Source: Pseudomonadota bacterium (GTDB taxonomy: Bacteria > Pseudomonadota > Alphaproteobacteria > Sphingomonadales > SMXR01). Taken from it: a stretch of DNA of 14,871 bases. Below, piece after piece: positions 1-6,362 of the stretch. Made by a program: the position numbers and the translations under genes. Numbering within the stretch: position 1 is the first letter of the stretch; every line of letters starts with the position of its first letter. The stretch spans positions 1-14,871 of the forward strand of contig JADFFP010000005.1 of NCBI GenBank assembly GCA_022568115.1, read 5' to 3'. The notes beneath the pieces were generated by a model, which saw only the letters and a list, made by a program, of their open reading frames with translations, made no database searches and had not been told where the DNA came from.

Positions 1-44
1 AGGGCAAATAAAAATACCCGTTCGGTGATGATCAAGCGTTTCAT
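1..44 (-). CDS. Possible 5' end of an unidentified minus-strand gene (partial)
   Basis: A minus-strand ATG at 44 opens a frame that runs off the window edge and reads MKRLIITERVFLFA. An in-frame TAA lies four codons upstream, so this ATG would be the first available start. The fragment begins with two basic residues and then turns hydrophobic, which would suit a signal peptide or first membrane segment, but 14 residues cannot be identified. It would follow mutM by 42 bases on the same strand. No strong ribosome binding site is visible. The plus-strand frame starting at base 1 is also open as far as a TAA at 55-57, so the end of a plus-strand gene cannot be excluded. Confidence 0.25.
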   Translation of the reverse strand, partial: MKRLIITERVFLFA

Positions 45-86
45 TGCACCAGTTTAACAGGGAAGATTAGGGTTTAAAAGCGCTAC

Positions 87-926
87 TTACCTCTGGCAGC
101 GCGGGCAGTAAAAGGTCGAGCGCGCGCCCTGGACGATGCGCCGGATGGTTCCCCGGCAGGATTTTCTCCGGCACCCCTCCCCGGCGCGGCCGTAGACATC
201 AAAGCGGTGCTGGAAATACCCCAGCCCGCCATCGATATGGACATAATCCTTTAACGATGAGCCACCGGATTGCAGGGCCTCGCCCAAGACCGCGCGGATG
301 GTCCGGCTTAAGCCTTCAACCCGGGCCAGGGAGATCGCCCCGGCCCGCCTCCCGGGATGGATGCCGGCGCGGTAAAGGGCTTCCGAGACATATATATTGC
401 CCAGCCCGGCCACCACCTTTTGGTCCAGCAGCGCCTGTTTGATATTTACCGATCTGCCCGCCAAGGCGGCCTTGAGCACCGGGCCGTTAAACGAATTGGA
501 GAGCGGTTCGGCCCCAAGGTGCGCCAACAACGGGTGCTGGTCCAGCTCATTGGTTTTGGCGAAGGTCACCAGCCCAAAGCGCCGCGGGTCGCGGTATGTA
601 AGCCTGACCCCCGCTTCGGTCTCGATCACAAAATGCTCATGCTTTTCCGGCCTGAAAGGGGTCCTGGAATCCAGCCTGGAGATTAAAACCTGGCCGCTCA
701 TGCCAAGGTGCAGCAACAGCGACCAGCCGTTATCGATATCCATTACGATGTATTTGGCCCGGCGCCGCAGGGCCTCGATCTTCCGGCCTGTCAGGCGCGT
801 GCTGAATTCCTTCGGGATGGGAATCCGGAGCTTCGGGCTGAAAGTTTTGGCCAACCGCACCCGCTTGCCTTCCAGATGGGGCAGCAGGCCAAGGCGGACA
901 GTTTCAACTTCAGGCAATTCGGGCAT
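87..926 (-). CDS. mutM: Formamidopyrimidine-DNA glycosylase (Fpg/MutM)
   Basis: This is a 279-residue bifunctional glycosylase/AP lyase that removes 8-oxoguanine and formamidopyrimidines in base excision repair. The start at 926 is fixed by the family N-terminus MPELPEVETV, where the proline exposed by Met removal is the Schiff-base nucleophile and Glu3 is catalytic. The frame stays open 22 codons further, to 992, but that extension does not look like the family. Visible elements are Lys58 in RRRAKY, the intercalating Met76 in HLGMSG, DPRRFG at 113-118 and the helix-two-turn-helix Asn177 in GLGNIYVSEALY. The C-terminal zinc finger has cysteines 252, 257, 274 and 277 and the phosphate-binding Arg269. 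Its first pair is C-x4-C rather than the C-x2-C of E. coli; from memory this longer spacing is common in alphaproteobacteria. The gene is divergent from ubiE. It looks intact, and the length is normal. Confidence 0.97.
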   Translation of the reverse strand: MPELPEVETVRLGLLPHLEGKRVRLAKTFSPKLRIPIPKEFSTRLTGRKIEALRRRAKYIVMDIDNGWSLLLHLGMSGQVLISRLDSRTPFRPEKHEHFVIETEAGVRLTYRDPRRFGLVTFAKTNELDQHPLLAHLGAEPLSNSFNGPVLKAALAGRSVNIKQALLDQKVVAGLGNIYVSEALYRAGIHPGRRAGAISLARVEGLSRTIRAVLGEALQSGGSSLKDYVHIDGGLGYFQHRFDVYGRAGEGCRRKSCRGTIRRIVQGARSTFYCPRCQR

Positions 927-1002
927 GACAAGTTTCAAAAGCGGCTGGAATAGTCCAGTGCGCTGGGTTAAGGTTCGGCCACACTCTAGCAAGGGTTACA
1001 GG
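927..1002. promoter_or_regulatory. mutM/ubiE divergent intergenic region with a short dyad
   Basis: These 76 bases separate the start codons of mutM (minus) and ubiE (plus), so promoters for both must lie here or inside the opposite gene. I see no convincing -35/-10 pair for either direction. An inverted repeat, CTGGA-atag-TCCAG, lies at 945-958 and could be an operator or chance. The base run just before the ubiE ATG (AAGGGTTACAGG) gives a weak Shine-Dalgarno match. Confidence 0.3.
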
Positions 1003-1794
1003 ATGACTGCCAAAAAAAAATTAAAACCCCGGCAAACCGGGGCGGGCCAGGATCATTTCGGCTTCCAGCCGGTGGCGGAAGAAGAACGCCAGGCGCGGGT
1101 CAATACGGTATTTGATTCGGTCGCGGCGAAGTATGACCTGATGAACGATGCCATGTCGGGCGGCCTGCACCGGCTGTGGAAGGCGCACCTGATCAACCGC
1201 CTGAGGCCGGGAAAGGGAATGCGGCTTCTGGACCTGGCCGGGGGGACCGGGGATATCGCGTTCCGGTTCCTTGAGGCCCGGGGAGAGCCGGAAGAGGGGG
1301 CGGTCCCGGTCACGGTTTGCGACATCAACCCCAACATGCTGGAGGTTGGCCGCGGCCGGGCGCTGGATAAGGGGTACCTCAGGGAGATTGAATGGCTCAC
1401 CGGCAACGCCGAGGATTTGCCCCTCAAGGATGAAACTTTCGATGCCGTCACCATTGCCTTTGGCATCAGGAACGTAACCAATCTTGAAAAAGCGATCACC
1501 GAAGCCCACCGGGTCCTGAAGCCAGGGGGGAAATACCTGGTGCTGGAATTTTCCTCTGGCCAGGCGCCGCTGATCCGGGGTGTTTATGACTGGTATTCCT
1601 TTAACGTTATCCCGAAAATAGGCAAGGCCATCACCGGCGATGAAGCGGCATATGAATACCTGGTGGAAAGCATCCGCAAATTCCCGCGTCCGAAGATTTT
1701 TGCAAAACTGATGTCTGATGCCGGGTTTGTGCGTGTCGCCATGGACCAGCTGGCGGGCGGGATCGTCACTCTCTATCGCGGCTGGAAGATTTAG
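1003..1794 (+). CDS. ubiE: Ubiquinone/menaquinone biosynthesis C-methyltransferase UbiE
   Basis: This 263-residue SAM-dependent methyltransferase adds the ring C-methyl group in ubiquinone synthesis (2-methoxy-6-polyprenyl-1,4-benzoquinol to its 5-methyl form). Both family signatures are present: YDLMNDAMSGGLHRLW at 44-59 and RVLKPGGKYLVLEFS at 170-184. The SAM-binding motif I is LLDLAGGTGD at 75-84, with the acidic residue after strand 2 at Asp107 (CDIN). The start at 1003 gives the usual family length; the frame is open well upstream, but that part is antisense to mutM. Codons 4-6 are an unbroken run of nine A (1012-1020), a possible slippage site. It is the first gene of the plus-strand run, and ubiB begins 10 bases after its TAG stop. 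Confidence 0.96.
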   Translation: MTAKKKLKPRQTGAGQDHFGFQPVAEEERQARVNTVFDSVAAKYDLMNDAMSGGLHRLWKAHLINRLRPGKGMRLLDLAGGTGDIAFRFLEARGEPEEGAVPVTVCDINPNMLEVGRGRALDKGYLREIEWLTGNAEDLPLKDETFDAVTIAFGIRNVTNLEKAITEAHRVLKPGGKYLVLEFSSGQAPLIRGVYDWYSFNVIPKIGKAITGDEAAYEYLVESIRKFPRPKIFAKLMSDAGFVRVAMDQLAGGIVTLYRGWKI

Positions 1795-1802
1795 GGGGGG
1801 GG
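1794..1802 (+). promoter_or_regulatory. Nine-G tract serving as the ubiB ribosome binding site
   Basis: Nine consecutive G residues begin with the last base of the ubiE TAG stop and end two bases before the ubiB ATG at 1805. This is the only Shine-Dalgarno-like sequence for ubiB and sits at workable spacing. The last G begins a GTG that is in frame and directly upstream of the ATG, so GTG 1802 is a possible alternative start. The tract length would set Shine-Dalgarno spacing and could vary by slippage. Confidence 0.5.
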
Positions 1803-1804
1803 TG

Positions 1805-3253
1805 ATGTCGGGTTTCAAAAACGCCTCACGGTTCCTGAAAGTCGGCTGGATTCTGGCCCGCTTTGATGCGCTCTATTTCCTGAAAGGGAAACGCACCCGC
1901 CTGACCGCGCTTCATATTTGCATCCGCGTATTATTGGCCCTGGTGCCGGTGCGGCGCGATCTCAAATCCCTCGCCCCGGGAGAGCGGCTGGCCAAGGCAT
2001 TGCAGCATTTGGGGCCCGCCTACATCAAGCTGGGCCAGACCTTCGCCACCCGCGCGGACCTGATCGGGGAGGAGGCGGCGGGACACTTGAGATTATTGCA
2101 GGACCGTCTTCCCAGCGTTCCCACAGGCGAGATCATTGCCGCTATCGAGGACGACCAGGGGCAGAAGATTGACCAGCTTTTTTCCCATTTTGACCCGGTC
2201 CCGGCGGCCGCCGCCTCGATCGCCCAGGTGCATTTCGCGGTCACCCCGGACGGCCGTGAAGTGGCGGTCAAGGTGCTTCGCCCGGGCATTGAGGAGGCGA
2301 TGCGCCGCGATATTGAAAGTTTTTTCTGGCTGGCCGGAGTGTTCGAGAAATATATGCGCCGCGCCCGGCGGCTGAGGCCGGTCGAGATTGTCCGGACCCT
2401 GAGCGAAACCGTAAAGGCGGAGTTGGACCTGCGCATGGAGGCCAGCGCCGCTTCAGAGCTGAAAGACAACATGGCCGGAGAAAAAGGGTACCGGGTGCCA
2501 ACCATGGACTGGTCCAGGACCAGCCGCCGGGTGCTGACGATGGACCGCGTATATGGCACGCCGATTTACCAGATAAAGGACAAAAAACTGGCCCGGGAGA
2601 TCAGCCGGACCGTGCTCCGGGTTTTTCTGACCCAGGCTTTGCGCGATGGATTTTTTCACGCCGACTTGCACCAGGGCAATTTTTTCGTCGAGGCCGACGG
2701 GACGCTGGTGCCAGTGGATTTCGGCATCATGGGGCGGCTTGACAAGAAAAGCCGCCGTTATCTGGCGGAAATCCTCTGGGGATTTCATACCCGCAATTAT
2801 TCCCATGTCGCGGATATCCATTTTGAAGCCGGGTACGTTGGCGCCGACCAGTCCCGGGCGGCGTTCGCTCAGGCCATGCGGGCCTTGGTTGAGCCGATCA
2901 TGGACCAGCCCCTGAATCAGGTCTCGTTCGGCAATCTTCTGATGCAATTGTTCCAGACCACGGAAAAATTTTCGATGCAGACCCAGCCCCAGCTTCTGAC
3001 CTTGCAGCGCTCCATGGTGATGGTCGAGGGTCTGGCGCTGAGCCTCGATCAGGACATCAACGTGTGGGAGGTTTCGCGCCCGGTTGTGGCGCATTGGGTC
3101 AAGCGCCAGGCAGGCGGGCGTGGAACGTTCTCAGACCTGTTCGAGCTGATAAAAGCGTTCCTGGCTCTGGTGCCCGGTTTCCTCGAGATCATCAAGGACT
3201 TTCTTGAAAGGCTGGTAAAGAGACCCGCGCCACCGGGAAAACCAGCGGCCTAA
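1805..3253 (+). CDS. ubiB: UbiB, atypical kinase/ATPase for ubiquinone biosynthesis
   Basis: UbiB belongs to the ABC1/ADCK protein-kinase-like family needed for ubiquinone synthesis; members are thought to act as ATPases that mobilise lipid intermediates, not as ordinary kinases. The 482-residue product shows the family hallmarks: KLGQ at 75-78, the alanine-rich nucleotide loop AAAAS at 134-138, Lys156 in VAVKVLRPG, the catalytic loop HADLHQGN at 285-292 and the DFG metal site at 305-307. The C-terminus is short. UbiB usually ends in a two-helix membrane hairpin; here the last hydrophobic stretch (about 449-467) is interrupted by proline, glutamate and lysine and is followed by a basic, proline-rich tail. 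Membrane attachment may therefore be peripheral. The start at 1805 follows a G-rich Shine-Dalgarno. It is coupled to ubiE with a 10-base gap. Confidence 0.95.
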   Translation: MSGFKNASRFLKVGWILARFDALYFLKGKRTRLTALHICIRVLLALVPVRRDLKSLAPGERLAKALQHLGPAYIKLGQTFATRADLIGEEAAGHLRLLQDRLPSVPTGEIIAAIEDDQGQKIDQLFSHFDPVPAAAASIAQVHFAVTPDGREVAVKVLRPGIEEAMRRDIESFFWLAGVFEKYMRRARRLRPVEIVRTLSETVKAELDLRMEASAASELKDNMAGEKGYRVPTMDWSRTSRRVLTMDRVYGTPIYQIKDKKLAREISRTVLRVFLTQALRDGFFHADLHQGNFFVEADGTLVPVDFGIMGRLDKKSRRYLAEILWGFHTRNYSHVADIHFEAGYVGADQSRAAFAQAMRALVEPIMDQPLNQVSFGNLLMQLFQTTEKFSMQTQPQLLTLQRSMVMVEGLALSLDQDINVWEVSRPVVAHWVKRQAGGRGTFSDLFELIKAFLALVPGFLEIIKDFLERLVKRPAPPGKPAA

Positions 3254-3324
3254 TCACTCTTTAATTTGCTTACGCGTGAACTTATCTGTAAAAGGCCTAA
3301 GTCTTGAAAAATTTTGGATAAACA

Positions 3325-4536
3325 ATGGCTGAATTGAAAAACAAGCGGATCCTTTTGATCATCGGCGGCGGCATCGCCGCTTACAAGGCGCTGGAGCTGA
3401 TCCGCCGCCTCAAGGACCAGGGCGCCCGGGTGCGCGCCATCCTGACCGGGGGCGGAGCCCAGTTTATTACCCCCCTGTCGGTGGCCAGCCTGACCGGCGA
3501 GAAGGTTTTCAGCGATCTTTTTTCGCTTACCGATGAAACCGAAATGGGCCATATCCGGCTGTCACGGGAAGCCGACCTGCTGCTGGTGGTTCCAGCGACC
3601 GCCAACCTGTTGGCCAAAATGGCCCACGGCATCGCCGATGACCTGGCCTCCACCACGCTGCTTGCCACCAACAAGCCGGTGATGGCGGCCCCGGCCATGA
3701 ATGTTGAAATGTGGGCCAAGCCCTCCACCATGCGCAACATCAGTCAATTGCGCCAGGACGGCGTGATGGTAATCGAACCGGCCGAAGGGGAATTGGCGTG
3801 CGGCGAGGTTGGGGTTGGGCGCCTTCCCGAAGTGGACGTGATCTGTGACCATGTGATCCGGCATTTCAAGAACCACAGGGGACGCCTCGATGGTCTTCGG
3901 GCGCTGGTGACCGCCGGGCCGACCCATGAGCCGATCGACCCGGTGCGCTACATCGCCAACCGCTCTTCCGGCAAACAGGGTTACGCCATCGCCGGCGCCT
4001 TCGCCCGTTTTGGCGCCGAGACAGTGCTGGTTTCCGGACCGACCCATCTTGAAACGCCTCAGGGGGTGGATCGGATCGATGTCGAGACCGCGAAGGAAAT
4101 GTGGCGCGCGGTCCAGAAAAACCTCCCCTATGACGTTGCCGTCTGTTCCGCCGCGGTCAGCGATTGGGGGATCGACCAACAAGCCGGCCAGAAAATCAAG
4201 AAAGAAAGTGGCGCCGACCAGGTCATGACGTTCAAGCAAAACCCGGATATTCTGGCCGACCTTGCGATCAGCAACCGGCGTCCGCGCCTGGTCATTGGCT
4301 TTGCCGCCGAAACCGAAAAGGTACTGGAAAACGCCCGCGAGAAACGCGTGCGCAAGAACTGCGACTGGATCATCGCCAATGACGTCTCAGCCGCCACCGG
4401 GATCATGGGCGGGAATGAAAACACCGTTCACGTCATCACCGGGGACGGGGAGGAGGCCTGGCCCAAAGCCAGCAAGGAAGACGTGGCCTTGAGACTGGTG
4501 GAAAAAATTGCCGGCCATCTGGAAAACAATCCCTGA
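3325..4536 (+). CDS. coaBC: Bifunctional phosphopantothenoylcysteine decarboxylase/synthetase CoaBC (Dfp)
   Basis: The 403-residue fusion enzyme joins cysteine to 4'-phosphopantothenate (CoaB, CTP-dependent) and decarboxylates the product to 4'-phosphopantetheine (CoaC, FMN-dependent) in coenzyme A synthesis. The CoaC half (about 1-185) carries the catalytic His76 in MGHIRLS, the substrate motif PAMNVEMW at 123-130 and the reactive Cys159 in GELACG. The CoaB half begins near 190 with [16 protein letters not shown], then Asn212 in [15 protein letters not shown] at 276-281 and the KIKK lysines at 290-293. The length is normal. A 71-base AT-rich gap after ubiB holds a weak promoter-like pair (TTGCTT at 3266, TAAAAG at 3289, 17-base spacing), so coaBC may have its own start of transcription. 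The Shine-Dalgarno is weak. The TGA stop shares its A with the dut ATG. Confidence 0.97.
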   Translation: MAELKNKRILLIIGGGIAAYKALELIRRLKDQGARVRAILTGGGAQFITPLSVASLTGEKVFSDLFSLTDETEMGHIRLSREADLLLVVPATANLLAKMAHGIADDLASTTLLATNKPVMAAPAMNVEMWAKPSTMRNISQLRQDGVMVIEPAEGELACGEVGVGRLPEVDVICDHVIRHFKNHRGRLDGLRALVTAGPTHEPIDPVRYIANRSSGKQGYAIAGAFARFGAETVLVSGPTHLETPQGVDRIDVETAKEMWRAVQKNLPYDVAVCSAAVSDWGIDQQAGQKIKKESGADQVMTFKQNPDILADLAISNRRPRLVIGFAAETEKVLENAREKRVRKNCDWIIANDVSAATGIMGGNENTVHVITGDGEEAWPKASKEDVALRLVEKIAGHLENNP

Positions 4537-4997
4537 TGAGCAATTCGGTGGCCGTCCAGTTTATGCACCTGGCCCATGGCAAGGGCCTGCCAGTCCCCGC
4601 TTACGAGACCGGGGCCAGCGCCGGGATGGACTTGCGCGCGGCGGTGCCGGAGGGGCAGCCGCTGACCCTCCAGAACGGTGACGTGGCGCTGGTTCCAACC
4701 GGATTTGCGATGGCGCTGCCGGTTGGTTTCGAGGCCCAGGTCAGGCCCAGATCGGGCCTCGCCGCCAAGCATTCGGTCACCGTCCTCAATACCCCCGGAA
4801 CGATCGATGCCGACTACCGTGGCGAAGTCAAGGTGATCCTGACCAATTTCGGCATTGAACCTTTTGTGGTGAAGCGCGGCATGCGCATCGCCCAGATGGT
4901 GATCGCCCCGGTCACCACGGCTGACTGGAAGGTGGTTGAAACCCTGCCCGAAACCGAACGCGGAGCCGGCGGCTTCGGCTCCACCGGGAAGACATGA
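4536..4997 (+). CDS. dut: Deoxyuridine 5'-triphosphate nucleotidohydrolase (dUTPase)
   Basis: The 153-residue trimeric dUTPase hydrolyses dUTP to dUMP and pyrophosphate, keeping uracil out of DNA and feeding dTMP synthesis. All five conserved motifs are in order: AGMDLRA at 29-35, PRSGLA at 71-76, [13 protein letters not shown] at 85-97 (with the catalytic aspartate), [12 protein letters not shown] at 114-125, and the glycine-rich C-terminal arm [10 protein letters not shown] at 142-151, which closes over the nucleotide. The ATG overlaps the coaBC stop as TGATG, and the TGA stop overlaps the next start as ATGA, so translation is probably coupled on both sides. coaBC-dut adjacency is common in proteobacteria. 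Confidence 0.97.
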   Translation: MSNSVAVQFMHLAHGKGLPVPAYETGASAGMDLRAAVPEGQPLTLQNGDVALVPTGFAMALPVGFEAQVRPRSGLAAKHSVTVLNTPGTIDADYRGEVKVILTNFGIEPFVVKRGMRIAQMVIAPVTTADWKVVETLPETERGAGGFGSTGKT

Positions 4998-5764
4998 CCC
5001 TAAGCAATGAACAGCTGGACCGCTATGCCCGCCATATCGTGCTCGGCGAGATTGGCGGCGCCGGCCAGCAAAAACTCCTTAATTCAAAAGTTCTAGTGAT
5101 CGGCGCGGGCGGGCTGGGCTCGCCCTTGCTGATGTACCTTGCCGCCGCCGGGGTCGGCACTTTAGGCATCGTTGACGATGATCTGGTCAGCCTTTCCAAC
5201 CTGCAGCGCCAGATTATTCATGCCACAAAAAACATTAACCGCCCCAAGACGGTTAGCGCCGGTGAGATGATCGCCGCGCTTAACCCCGGGATCAAGGTCA
5301 CCGCCCACACCGTGCGCTTGACCGCGGAAAATGCCGCCGCTCTGGTCCGGGACTATGACCTGGTGGCCGACGGATGCGATAATTTTGAAACCCGCCTGGC
5401 GGTCAGCGATGCCTGTCTTGCGGAAAGGAAAACGCTGGTCTCGGCGGCGTTGCAAAAATTTGACGGCCAGCTTTCAACCTTCAAGCCCTATCAGAAAGAT
5501 AGCGGCGGCAATCCCCTGCCCTGCTACCGTTGCCTGGTTCCACAGGCGCCGCCAGTTCAGGATCTGGCCTGTGCCGAGATCGGCATCCTCGGGGCCAGCG
5601 CCGGGGTGATGGGAACCCTGCAGGGGGTGGAGGTGATCAAGGAGCTTTTGGGGCTGGGGACATCGCTGGCCGGATCGGTTCTGATCTACGACGGCCTGAA
5701 AGCGGATTTCAGAAAAGTGCGGCTGGGTAAAGACCCCGAATGCCCGGGCTGTTCCAAGGCTTGA
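4994..5764 (+). CDS. moeB: MoeB/ThiF/HesA-family E1-like adenylyltransferase
   Basis: The 256-residue E1-like enzyme should adenylate the C-terminal Gly-Gly of a ubiquitin-like sulfur carrier (MoaD or ThiS type) so that it can be thiocarboxylated for molybdopterin or thiazole synthesis. It has the nucleotide loop GAGGLGS at 37-43, the acidic segment [13 protein letters not shown] at 61-73, the arginine/lysine pair in NRPKT and the catalytic-region Asp in DGCDNFETR. Two zinc-binding pairs are CYRC (177, 180) and CPGC (250, 253). There is no C-terminal rhodanese domain. Cys193, in [11 protein letters not shown], lies about where ThiF and human MOCS3 carry their functional cysteine, so MoeB and ThiF roles cannot be separated from sequence alone. 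No partner carrier gene is in the window. It overlaps dut by four bases and is likely co-transcribed with it. Confidence 0.88.
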   Translation: MTLSNEQLDRYARHIVLGEIGGAGQQKLLNSKVLVIGAGGLGSPLLMYLAAAGVGTLGIVDDDLVSLSNLQRQIIHATKNINRPKTVSAGEMIAALNPGIKVTAHTVRLTAENAAALVRDYDLVADGCDNFETRLAVSDACLAERKTLVSAALQKFDGQLSTFKPYQKDSGGNPLPCYRCLVPQAPPVQDLACAEIGILGASAGVMGTLQGVEVIKELLGLGTSLAGSVLIYDGLKADFRKVRLGKDPECPGCSKA

Positions 5765-5790
5765 CCCAAAGCAAAACTTGGGTAAAGACC
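5724..5790 (+). repeat. 12-base direct repeat spanning the moeB 3' end and the next gene's leader
   Basis: TGGGTAAAGACC occurs at 5724-5735, inside the last codons of the MoeB-like gene, and again at 5779-5790, just before the SH3-protein start. The copies are 55 bases apart and exact over 12 bases. The second copy supplies a GGTAAAG that may serve weakly as a ribosome binding site. This could be a relic of a small local duplication, or chance. Confidence 0.5.
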
Positions 5791-5795
5791 AGATC

Positions 5796-6320
5796 ATGAA
5801 TAAATTTGGAGTTTTAATGAGCGGTCTCTCATTCATGCTGGTTTTTTTTGCCGCCGGGCTGGCTTATTCACAGCCGCTGCCCAGGGAAGAGGGTAAATTC
5901 GGGGCCAGCGGGCTGCCCCTGCCAAGGTTCATTTCCATTTCAGCAAGTGAGGCCAACCTGCGCTCCGGGCCGGGGGAGCAGTATCCGATCGCGTGGGTCT
6001 ATAAACGCAAACTCTACCCGCTTGAAGTGATCGGCGAATACGATCAATGGCGCCAGGTGCGCGACGTGGACGGGACCGAGGGCTGGATGCACCGGATTTT
6101 GCTCTCCGGCAACCGCACCGCGCTGGTGGTGCAGGGGACCGCTTCCCTGTTCCGGAAGCCATCGTCAATTGCTCCCCTAGTGGCCCGCCTGGAAGCCGGT
6201 GTGGTCGGGGAAGTTCTGGAATGTTCGCCCAGCTGGTGCCGCCTTGATATTGACGGCACCCGGGGCTGGATCGTCACCAGCGCCCTCTGGGGCACCTTCC
6301 AAGGGGAAGTTATCAATTAA
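5796..6320 (+). CDS. Secreted protein with two bacterial SH3-like domains
   Basis: The 174-residue product begins with a signal peptide: one lysine, a hydrophobic core SFMLVFFAAGLA and a probable cleavage near AYS-Q at 24-26. Two SH3-like modules follow, about 45-105 (ANLRSGPG...DGTEGWMHR) and about 108-168 (ASLFRKPSS...DGTRGWIV). This layout matches the alphaproteobacterial SH3_4-type family (COG3807), exported proteins of unknown role, probably periplasmic and perhaps cell-wall-binding. The start is uncertain. ATG 5796 gives the positively charged n-region, while ATG 5817 has the better Shine-Dalgarno (GGAG at 5808-5811, five bases away) but gives an uncharged signal peptide. A TTG at 5778 is also in frame. 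The gene lies 31 bases after the MoeB-like gene and may be the last of the run. It ends 26 bases from the convergent gene, with no clear terminator. Confidence 0.88.
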   Translation: MNKFGVLMSGLSFMLVFFAAGLAYSQPLPREEGKFGASGLPLPRFISISASEANLRSGPGEQYPIAWVYKRKLYPLEVIGEYDQWRQVRDVDGTEGWMHRILLSGNRTALVVQGTASLFRKPSSIAPLVARLEAGVVGEVLECSPSWCRLDIDGTRGWIVTSALWGTFQGEVIN

Positions 6321-6331
6321 AAAGATTTATA

Positions 6332-6362
6332 CCGGTCAGTCGCCGGTCAGTCGCCGGTCAGG
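6332..6362. repeat. 11-base tandem repeat at the 3' end of the nitronate-monooxygenase-like gene
   Basis: The unit CCGGTCAGTCG occurs twice in full (6332-6342, 6343-6353), followed by the partial copy CCGGTCAGG. On the minus strand each unit contains CTGACCGG, so the coding end ILTGD-stop and the TGA itself are repeated just after the real stop (6347-6349). The repeat fills the short gap between two convergent genes and looks like a recent slippage or duplication event. Confidence 0.9.

Noticed and set aside
927..992. 22-codon upstream extension of mutM
   Set aside because: The mature enzyme needs Pro directly after the initiator Met, which only the start at 926 provides.
397..1002. Long upstream extension of the ubiE frame
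   Set aside because: It runs antisense through mutM; the family N-terminus and length fit the ATG at 1003.
1021..1818. A 265-codon minus-strand open frame opposite ubiE
   Set aside because: Antisense to a clear ubiE with both family signatures; no recognisable motif and no ribosome binding site.
6321..6362. Intrinsic terminator between the convergent genes
   Set aside because: The short inverted repeats (ACCGG/CCGGT) come from the tandem repeat, and no T-run follows on either strand.
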